A stretch of 64,000 nt of DNA. Source: Mesostigma viride. Taxonomy: Eukaryota; Streptophyta; Mesostigmatophyceae; Mesostigmatales; Mesostigmataceae. The stretch is taken from assembly GCA_009746045.1 (NCBI GenBank), contig RPFO01000389.1, positions 27,501 through 91,500 of the forward strand, read 5' to 3'. Below are positions 55,403-64,000 of the stretch, piece after piece. Position 1 is the first letter of the stretch. The number at the start of each line of letters is the position of its first letter. A program made the translations under genes and the position numbers. The notes below the pieces were generated by a model. The model saw only the letters and a list, made by a program, of their open reading frames with translations, had not been told where the DNA came from and did no database searches.

Positions 55403-58400
55403 TGTCAGAGGTGAATTTCACCCTGTGTGCCCAACTGCCTGTTTACATTTGTAGTGTCTGGCCATCATGTTGTAAACGGAGGTATTAGGGTTGCGTCCCT
55501 AACAATCGCACCCGCCTGCCGTCATTCTGGCCGATAATTAAATAGGCTTGGTAGGGCCCGCCGTGAGCTTTCCGGCACAACTTATCGCACTGAATATAGT
55601 GCAGTATAGCAAAAGTTATGCAGTGCCGAAGTTGTAATTCCGGCACAATACTTTGCGTACCTACCTTATAGGTGCCGACGGTACTATCCTCGGCCGAATA
55701 TTCCGTGTTGGATATTTCGTATGACTGAATCCAGTTCTAGATGCATTGTATGCCGTGTTAGCTGCTTGACATCTGGCGTTCTCCTAATCGTCAATTGTAT
55801 AATCGACAGCTGGCAACTTGTGCAGAATATTCTAGAACGTGCACCGCTGCCCCAATGTGCCTTGATAAGGAAGTGACACACCTACGTTGCACTTACCTTG
55901 CAGTCCGAGCCCAGTGTGGCTATGGATGCTATGGTCCCCACCCGGGAACCGCACCATGGCTTTGGCGGTGAAACGGTGGCAGTCCGTAACCTAAATATGC
56001 AATGAATAAACTGATTATCAATTGTCTCAATCAGTCTTGACGACCAAGGAATTATATGAAAATTTCTGACACAAAGCCATGACAGAATTCACCCTATGGA
56101 CGTCAATTAGCGAGACCCGCCTGAAAATGGCGAGAGACGTAATGTATTTCATGCATTATTATGGTTCGGAAGTTTGCGGCTGTGAGTCGCGTAATATTTG
56201 CTGGTCAGGCGTCTTGTTGAAGTCCTGCTGGCCAGCGCGTTTCCTGGAACCAGTTGCGGCTGGAGTCGCGGAAGTTTATATAAAACAATTTCCGGAATAT
56301 TTCACATGTCGTCAGGCGTCGTTGGTTGAAGCCGGAGCCATATAATGAGCTCAGGTTCAAACCCTGCGGCCGGCGATGTCGCAAGCTAATTTTTTGGTAT
56401 TTTTTCGGGCAATGCAGCGTGGAGCTGCGAATTTTTGTGCCGGAACCTGTCACTGGCCTATGCCAGTATGGGGAGTAATATGTGGTCGGCTGACCGGACG
56501 TTCAACGCGGGATTGATAAGACGTGCATAGTCCACGCAGATGCCCAATGCGAAAACGAGGGGATCAGACCGAGAGCAGGCGTTCAGGCCGGGAGCAACTT
56601 TTTGCACCGAGTATCGCCGCCATTACCACCTGCATGATCAAAGTGCTACTCCACCAAGACCAAGAATTCTTTGCTGCTTCATCGAGCCAAGTTCGGCAAT
56701 GCATCCAAGACGACATCAACTTTTATGCTGCGTTTTTCCAGGAATGGTTTGGCCGTGGCCCTTGCCACGAGCAATGTGTTTTCTTCCCCGTGCTGATAGC
56801 AATGGTAGCACTGTTTTGACGGGCTAGCCATGTAAGGGGGGTGTCAGAGTATGTTTATACCTGGCTGCCCTACCTAGCTTTTAGGCCCTTGCCTGAATTG
56901 AGGGGGGAGAGACTGTTTGCCCTACCTGCGTAGTGTCTTCACTTTAGGCATTGTGCAAGGGGGGTGTCAGAGGTGAATTTCACCCTGTGTGCCCATCTGC
57001 CTGTTTACATTTGTAGTGTCTGGCCATCATGTTGTAAACGGAGGTATTAGGGTTGCGTCCCTAACAATCGCACCCGCCTGCCGTCTTTCTGGCCGATAAT
57101 TAAATAGGCTTGGTAGGGCCCGCCGTGAGCTTTCCGGCACAACTTATCGCACTGAATATAGTGCAGTATAGCAAAAGTTATGCAGTGCCGAAGTTGTAAT
57201 TCCGGCACAATACTTTGCGTACCTACCTTATAGGTGCCGACGGTACTATCCTCGGCCGAATATTCCGTGTTGGATATTTCGTATGACTGAATCCAGTTCT
57301 AGATGCATTGTATGCCGTGTTAGCTGCTTGACATCTGGCGTTCTCCTAATCGTCAATTGTATAATCGACAGCTGGCAACTTGTGCAGAATATTCTAGAAC
57401 GTGCACCGCTGCCCCAATGTGCCTTGATAAGGAAGTGACACACCTACGTTGCACTTACCTTGCAGTCCGAGCCCAGTGTGGCTATGGATGCTATGGTCCC
57501 CACCCGGGAACCGCACCATGGCTTTGGCGGTGAAACGGTGGCAGTCCGTAACCTAAATATGCAATGAATAAACTGATTATCAATTGTCTCAATCAGTCTT
57601 GACGACCAAGGAATTATATGAAAATTTCTGACACAAAGCCATGACAGAATTCACCCTATGGACGTCAATTAGCGAGACCCGCCTGAAAATGGCGAGAGAC
57701 GTAATGTATTTCATGCATTATTATGGTTCGGAAGTTTGCGGCTGTGAGTCGCGTAATATTTGCTGGTCAGGCGTCTTGTTGAAGTCCTGCTGGCCAGCGC
57801 GTTTCCTGGAACCAGTTGCGGCTGGAGTCGCGGAAGTTTATATAAAACAATTTCCGGAATATTTCACATGTCGTCAGGCGTCGTTGGTTGAAGCCGGAGC
57901 CATATAATGAGCTCAGGTTCAAACCCTGCGGCCGGCGATGTCGCAAGCTAATTTTTTGGTATTTTTTCGGGCAATGCAGCGTGGAGCTGCGAATTTTTGT
58001 GCCGGAACCTGTCACTGGCCTATGCCAGTATGGGGAGTAATATGTGGTCGGCTGACCGGACGTTCAACGCGGGATTGATAAGACGTGCATAGTCCACGCA
58101 GATGCCCAATGCGAAAACGAGGGGATCAGACCGAGAGCAGGCGTTCAGGCCGGGAGCAACTTTTTGCACCGAGTATCGCCGCCATTACCACCTGCATGAT
58201 CAAAGTGCTACTCCACCAAGACCAAGAATTCTTTGCTGCTTCATCGAGCCAAGTTCGGCAATGCATCCAAGACGACATCAACTTTTATGCTGCGTTTTTC
58301 CAGGAATGGTTTGGCCGTGGCCCTTGCCACGAGCAATGTGTTTTCTTCCCCGTGCTGATAGCAATGGTAGCACTGTTTTGACGGGCTAGCCATGTAAGGG

Positions 58401-59195
58401 GGGTGTCAGAGTATGTTTATACCTGGCTGCCCTACCTAGCTTTTAGGCCCTTGCCTGAATTGAGGGGGGAGAGACTGTTTGCCCTACCTGCGTAGTGTCT
58501 TCACTTTAGGCATTGTGCAAGGGGGGTGTCAGAGGTGAATTTCACCCTGTGTGCCCATCTGCCTGTTTACATTTGTAGTGTCTGGCCATCATGTTGTAAA
58601 CGGAGGTATTAGGGTTGCGTCCCTAACAATCGCACCCGCCTGCCGTCTTTCTGGCCGATAATTAAATAGGCTTGGTAGGGCCCGCCGTGAGCTTTCCGGC
58701 ACAACTTATCGCACTGAATATAGTGCAGTATAGCAAAAGTTATGCAGTGCCGAAGTTGTAATTCCGGCACAATACTTTGCGTACCTACCTTATAGGTGCC
58801 GACGGTACTATCCTCGGCCGAATATTCCGTGTTGGATATTTCGTATGACTGAATCCAGTTCTAGATGCATTGTATGCCGTGTTAGCTGCTTGACATCTGG
58901 CGTTCTCCTAATCGTCAATTGTATAATCGACAGCTGGCAACTTGTGCAGAATATTCTAGAACGTGCACCGCTGCCCCAATGTGCCTTGATAAGGAAGTGA
59001 CACACCTACGTTGCACTTACCTTGCAGTCCGAGCCCAGTGTGGCTATGGATGCTATGGTCCCCACCCGGGAACCGCACCATGGCTTTGGCGGTGAAACGG
59101 TGGCAGTCCGTAACCTAAATATGCAATGAATAAACTGATTATCAATTGTCTCAATCAGTCTTGACGACCAAGGAATTATATGAAAATTTCTGACA
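55403..59195 (+). mobile_element. tandem LTR-internal-LTR-internal-LTR array of a small retroelement
   Basis: Three LTRs (55403-56071, 56965-57633, 58527-59195; 669 bp each, TGTCAGA...TCTGACA ends) alternate with two 893-bp interiors; period exactly 1562 bp. The 5-bp repeat atgct flanks the whole array (55398-55402 and 59196-59200). Purine run aaggggggtg precedes LTR2 and LTR3, fitting a polypurine tract on the plus strand. The interior has no gag or pol I can recognise, so this is a non-autonomous (TRIM/LARD-like) element, and the array arose by recombination between LTRs or by tandem integration. Copies differ in LTR1 at only two positions I can find (aactgcc/atctgcc, cattctgg/ctttctgg). 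Confidence 0.92.
56072..56964 (+). other. interior of the small LTR element, first copy
   Basis: Begins caaagccatgacag right after the LTR; no obvious TGG-type primer site. Two short frames (56079-56345, 88 residues; 56523-56819, 98 residues) repeat identically in the second copy at 57634-58526 because the DNA is duplicated, which is not evidence of coding. The word aaggggggtgtcagag occurs twice near the 3' end (56835 and 56957). Confidence 0.6.
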
Positions 59196-59200
59196 ATGCT

Positions 59201-59405
59201 ATCACAGGACGTGGTGGCAGCCTGCCTGAAGAAGGCCGACAGGGTGTTCTCCAGGTTGAGGCGTAAGGACAAGAACTGTCAGCATGGGCATGGTGCAGTT
59301 TGTGCACAGGCAGCTGGCCAGGAGCAGGGACCTTGATTATTTGTTGCTCAAGGAAATGTCTTGCTTAGCTAACATTGAACATGTGGCTGGCGTGGACAAC
59401 CCTGC
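59201..59405 (+). pseudogene. copia integrase end joined to RNase H fragment
   Basis: SQDVVAACLKKADRVFSRLR continues the integrase to about 59262. It then changes over aagaactg-cagcatggg microhomology into RNase H codons on the plus strand (MGMVQFVHRQLARSRDLDYL through HVAGVDNPA). RT is deleted between them. At 59405 the sequence switches to RNase H on the minus strand. Confidence 0.7.
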
Positions 59406-60607
59406 CAGTTCTTACCAGTGTGTGCATCTGCAACCGACAGGAAGCCACTTGACATAGCTGGTAAAATAGCTCCCTCAAGTAAAGAGCAGCATGAAGCCCT
59501 TCACAGATTGCCCTGCACTCAGCAATGTCACTGCTGGGAGTTACCCTGTTTTGCAACCGACTGTACCAGCAGACCAGAGAGGACTGTTCTTGCACCAGGG
59601 ATATTAATGCTGCTGCACGGCCCCTGACCTCTGTGACTTTCCTACTATCCATAGAACTGTCTACATAGAGCACCATGTCAAAAGGCCTGTACAAATCCAA
59701 AGGACCCAGCATGAGAGGGGGAGACATGCGAACAGCCTCTACCACACTCTCAGCCCCCACCTCAACCAGTTGGGAATCGGTCAACCGACTCAGCACCAAC
59801 AGGTCAGGAGCACAAATGCTGGCCAGCCATGCCAACATACCCCGTATTGTTGCACATCTGGCCTGGGTGATGTGCTCCTGCAAGGCATCTATGATCTGCT
59901 GGGGATAGTCCTTACCACCCTCCAGCTTGATGGACCATGTACCCTGCTGATGGATCAAGGTTGCCTGCATTCCACAAAACACCATGGGCTCATTCTCAAC
60001 CATGTACTGGATCTTACCCAGTTCAAACCGTTTCTGGATCCTGGCCAGAGTCAACTCTTGCCAAGTGGGAGGGCCCAGGAGATGCAGATCATCACCATGC
60101 AGGGAGGCAAACGCTGGCAGCCCCTCATAGCTACCCTGAAACAGACAAGGATCAACTGGAGAGACTGAGAGACCACAGACAGACCTGAGGTACTTCTCCA
60201 TTTGAAGCTCTTCCTCCAGATGATGGGACTCGATCTAAGGCCTTCCACGCCTTTGAGAATCCTCAGATACCTCGTCTTCAGCTCTGCCCTCCACACTGCA
60301 GGCACCTTAACAAAGAAAGGGCGTATTGTGCGCCAAGTATCCTGTGCTTCCTGCTGATCACCCTTCAGAAAAGCCCTCTTGAAATCTACCAACACAGCGC
60401 TATAGGGTATCCCCTTGTTCAGAAAAGACAAGTAAATGCACAACAAAATCCTCCATGTATCATGCAGCATCCCTGGTGTGTAAAGCTCCTCATCTGCTAA
60501 CTGCCCAGTGCCATGGTACTCAGTCACAACTGGTCTAACATGTGGCACCTGCACGCCATCCACCTCCTTGAGCTTGAGGACAAACATCAATCTGAGCAGC
60601 TGGTGAT
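59406..60607 (-). pseudogene. copia reverse transcriptase-RNase H, minus strand
   Basis: From 60600: MFVLKLKEVDGVQVPHVRPV, YSAVLVDFKRAFLKGD (motif A), KGVEGLRSSPIIWRKS; a frame change near 60200; then CGLSVSPVDPCLFQGSYEG and FASLHGDDLHLLGPP, with HGDD at 60099-60088. Next QARCATIRGMLAWLASICAP, RNase H residues in LYVDSSMDSRKVTE and SSDIAECRAICEG, ending at LVRTG. Same family as 738-2415 including HGDD. The N-terminal side is cut at 60607 by the next LTR. Not functional. Confidence 0.88.
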
Positions 60608-61277
60608 TGTTACATCCCGATCCGGACGGTGCGAAAGATCTAATCTAGTATAAGGTGCAGTTTAATAAGCCGGCATAGCCGCGCATTCGCGTACCGCGAT
60701 AGCAAGCAAAGATCGCAGTAAATTGACTAACTGAGCCGCGGTTTATCCTTAGCTATGTAGGCCTTATAGCCTGATTAATTAATCTAGCTATATGACACGG
60801 CATGTCATGAGGCAAATGACATCCGGATTAGTGCCCCTTGGTCTGAGAGAGTCGTCAACACTCGTTTCATTAATCATCAAACCAAAGAGAGAGAGTCCAT
60901 CGTCCACAGACCAATTTCACCTAGCTGCGCTACCAAGCTGGCAAGTTGGTGTGCAGGCGCGCCGACATGCGCGCCGATCTTCCAGATACTGCCGTCAAGC
61001 CCCAATAGGTTCTGTATGACGTCTAGGGCCGGCCCGGCCCCTAGAAGATCTCGTACTTCTGGCTAGGCCCAAAATAACTGGTCCGAAACACACAAAGAAC
61101 CAAATAAACACACAAAGTCCCGAACTTAGGGCGAATTCCCAAATAAGTCCCGAATTGAGTCCTTTAGTCCGGCGGACTATGAAAGCGAGCTATCGAAAGT
61201 CCCAAACGAATAACAAATGACTTTCGACTTATTTATTGAAGGCATTGTTACGCCCGTACAAAGGTCTGGGCCGTAAC
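60608..61277 (-). repeat. LTR of a further minus-strand retroelement
   Basis: TGTTAC at 60608 and GTAACA ending at 61277 are perfect inverted ends. Adjacent at 61278-61291 is ctcctcccttcccc, a polypurine tract on the minus strand, so this is the 3' LTR of a minus-strand element. It inserts into copia RT. The matching 5' LTR and target duplication would lie beyond the window. Confidence 0.75.
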
Positions 61278-61291
61278 ACTCCTCCCTTCCC
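61278..61291 (-). other. polypurine tract of the minus-strand LTR element
   Basis: Fourteen pyrimidines on the plus strand directly after the LTR end; on the element strand this is a purine run ending at the LTR. Confidence 0.65.
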
Positions 61292-64000
61292 CAGGGGACG
61301 ATAGCTATATCGTCCAGGCTTGTGGCGCACGCAACAAGACAAGTAGCACAAACAAACAAACAAGAAAAAAAAAAACGCTTGCAAGCAAAACAAACAACAC
61401 ACACAAAAGCGACAATTGCCCAGGGTGGGCAGTCAGCTGTAGAGAACAATAGTACAAAATCGGCCATGGGGATACTATGTCCCAACCCCTGTTCGCCAGC
61501 GGGTTAGTAAAGCCAATTCTCCCCGGCGTTGCCACACAAGGACAATTCCTTGATAGCCGATGGGATGCTATCGTCATCCCGTTGCAATCCATCCATGAGG
61601 AGGTCGCGACCCTCACATTCCTCCAATGCTGGGGCCCACCCCTCCCGACCGCGCCTTCCGTTGACGATACTCGTGGAGTACCTGGCGACCCTGCTCACCA
61701 ATTTCCTCGAGGATCTTCCCGGGGTTAGCGAGGTGATCCGCATTGTATGCGAGCTGGTATTCGTTCACGTTGGTGCGCGTTTGAGCGAGGTCTACCCACG
61801 TCCCGGTGGGCCAGTACGACATGAATGCGGCCAGGTATTGCGGGTGCGTGAACATGATTGTGCCCGCGTTCCAATCAATAACCCCACATCCATGCTCCTC
61901 AAAGAATTAACCTCCCGCCATGGTCAACACTACGACGCGCACCTGGAGAGCATTGCAGCGAAAGCCCGGAGCCCTCACAAAGTTGGGCACAACCCAGTCG
62001 AGGAATGCCTCTCCCTGGCACGGAGCATACTTGGGACAGTCAACCTTTCGAGGTTTACCATCTACCATGTATTTTGGCAGCTCCCGCTTGGGGCCGTATC
62101 GCGTACCAGAACCCTCTGGCGTCGATTCTAGGCAGTCCTGGGGTCGCGGGGCCGCCCTCCCTGGGTGCAAGTCGAAGCAGATTAGCTCGCGCATGGAGTC
62201 TCGCTACACATACGCATGAGTACCTACCTCAAAGTGCAGCGGTTGCGGTTGGTGATAGTCCGCGCTGTCGACGGCCACGAACGGCGATGGTGGCCGAGTT
62301 CAATGTAGACGGGAACTCCCCGAAACTCGCGTAAGGGGCGTACTCAGTCGCTGTGGGCCGGGAAACGCGCTGACGTAAGCGCCCACCGTCCATGGCGCCG
62401 GTCGAGCCACCGCCCGTACGATCAAAGACCCCTGCGCGGGAGATATAAAGCCCACCGCTGGTATCGGACCACGCCTCTCTGGTATATGGGCGCGGGACGT
62501 CTCCACGCGGGCCACCCGCTCGGAGTAAGTTCGCGCTTCTCGGCGCGGACTCTGGGAATCCGCGGAGACGCTGCCCGCCGACACCTCGTTCGTACATGCG
62601 CGACGTCTAACTTCTCGCTGGGCATCCGGTTCCACTTGGGGGCGTTTCTGGTTGCGCTCGATATCCTCGGGATCAATAGCAATACCCCACCACACTCATC
62701 GAAAATGGCTGTGTTTGACACCCCCCGTAAAATACCGGTTCGATCAAGGTACATTAACTTTGTTCGTCCGATTTCGGCCGTTTTTTCAATCGATGCACCT
62801 GGCTTTGAGTTCAAACCTTACTTCGAACCTACTTCAGATCCGGACTTACCTCGGATCAAAACGGGAGGGAGAACGGTTAAAAAGGGTTAAAAAACGGAAA
62901 CCAACGGATCGAAACGGAAACGCGACCGGGACGAACTGACTGACAGACCGGGGGTTACAGGGGCGGACACGCGACGGTCAATGCCGGTTACGAGCTGGGC
63001 ATTACAGTGACCGAGACTCGGAGGTCGTCATCTCGATTTTTCCCGCGACACCAGAGACGAAAACGAACGAAAACACCCATGGCGGTCGAGTATCAGCTAG
63101 CGTTTTGAAACTTGCGTCACTGCAGCCGCTCGAGGTGTCAAAACGAAGCTTACATCACGGTTAATCCATGGAATAATTTTGGAATGATAAGAGCTGTGAT
63201 TGCGACGAGGGAATTGAACGGGACAAATTGTTTTTTGCAGCGCACCATTTTTTTCGTGAAAACCAGATTTCTCGGTGGTACGTGTCTAAAAGTCCTGGTT
63301 ACGAGAGGAGATGAACATCCCGGCACGATAGCTCAGATTATGCGTTACAATATCCCCGAAAACGTTAGTGTTTTCGTTTTCTGAGTTTCGCTTTATATTC
63401 TCCGGCATTCGCCTGAATAAATATGGGGTGCGAAATCCGTCTGTTTCTTGCTTCGTACAATACATGTCTTTGTCGTCAGATAATTAGCTCTTTAGGCCGC
63501 TATGCCCGACCTTCCTATACTGCCCAGCCTGCGGCAATAATAAGCCAGCAGGACATATGGCGTGCCCAAGATTCCACGCAAACGTCGCTAATGGTCTTCC
63601 GGATGTGCAGTAAGTGCGGTAAAAGCTGCAAAAATTGCTTATTATGCCTGTATAAAGCTCTTTGCGACCGTGTTTTCCAAGCGAGTTCATTGTTCCTTTG
63701 ACGCTAGATACAAAAGGCAAAGGGGGTCATCATTTTCTTTTAGTCGGGAATGCGGTTTCGAGATGTGATGGGTCGGGCAGACGACCTCGCCACGACCCGC
63801 TGGCTCACGCTTCGCATCTCCCGGCAGCCATAAAGAAGCGCAGATTAAGCGAGGTGAGCGAGCTAGAGGTCCCAGAGTCGTTGCTAAGGCAAGGCAGCTT
63901 CTCAAAGGGTAGAGAGCTGGATTAATAAGACTTTCTCAAGGGCATTATGCAGTGGTTATTGCCACCTTGTCCAGATATTTGCCCTTGTCTTTCTGATTTA
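61292..64000 (-). other. interior of the minus-strand LTR element and unknown sequence
   Basis: Minus-strand frames of 80-130 residues at 62814-62422, 62695-62300, 62194-61907 and 61855-61613 overlap in shifting frames and could be one decayed protein. Readable parts include YNADHLANPGKILEEIGEQG and LDWVVPNFVRAPGFRCNALQ. I recognise no RT, integrase or protease, so the element may be non-autonomous or the pol lies further out. Bases 62950-64000 show only short frames and no repeat I can place. Confidence 0.35.

Noticed and set aside
56079-58389. Conserved small proteins repeated two or three times in the LTR array
   Set aside because: The frames are identical because the DNA is duplicated. 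Length, composition and lack of motifs do not support coding.

Overview
The window reads as a piece of a eukaryotic nuclear genome, most likely a protist or alga. There are no bacterial operons, rRNA genes or recognisable tRNAs. Almost every recognisable coding stretch belongs to a retroelement: Ty1/copia, chromodomain-bearing Ty3/gypsy, a DIRS-order tyrosine-recombinase element with PAT/Ngaro-type split repeats, and at least four kinds of non-LTR element. One small multi-exon gene with GT-AG introns looks like host sequence. Assignment to a lineage is inference; no marker gene settles it.

Layout. 1-2.4 kb: decayed copia element (protease running straight into RT-RNase H). 2.8-3.1 kb: 104-bp tandem repeat. 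4.4-5.7 kb (minus): gag-like remnant. 6.5-18.4 kb: Ty3/gypsy chromovirus with two LTRs of about 860 bp, a leader ORF resembling the viroplasmin/RNase H1 N-terminal fold with an internal TGA, gag, protease, RT-RNase H, integrase with chromodomain, a large extra ORF of unknown function, and a nested 5'-truncated LINE with a 9-bp target-site duplication (TSD). 18.6-20.4 kb: 3' part of a LINE with a C-terminal zinc-binding and restriction-like endonuclease region; two more copies at 27.6-28.7 kb. 22.2 kb: solo fragment of the gypsy LTR. 22.8 kb: MITE-like inverted repeat. 23.2-26.0 kb (minus): L1-like RT. 26-32 kb: diverse tandem and dispersed repeats without genes.

32.4-39.4 kb (minus): the DIRS-order element, with the complete A1-ORFs-B1-A2-B2 repeat plan, gag, RT, RNase H and tyrosine recombinase. 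A 2A-like ribosome-skipping motif sits between RNase H and the recombinase. 39.9-43.8 kb: candidate host membrane-protein exons around a 1.8-kb array of TGAC-type short repeats. 45.0-47.7 kb: a cluster of truncated LINE insertions, two with clear TSDs. 47.9-49.15 kb: LINE ORF1. 49.15-51.8 kb: head-to-head inverted copia-type LTRs with primer-binding sites. 51.8-60.6 kb: rearranged copia (unknown ORF, gag, protease/integrase; RT-RNase H inverted). Its integrase is split by a tandem LTR-internal-LTR-internal-LTR array (1562-bp period) bounded by a perfect 5-bp TSD. 60.6-61.3 kb: an LTR of a further minus-strand element whose interior runs to the window end.

The elements work as nested insertions rather than as a pathway. 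Insertions into coding sequence (LTR array into integrase, LTR into copia RT, LTR into LINE ORF1, LINE into gypsy) give a relative order of events. Most ORFs carry frameshifts or stops, so most elements are probably dead or depend on helpers. The gypsy LTR pair and the 1562-bp array are similar enough internally to suggest recent activity.
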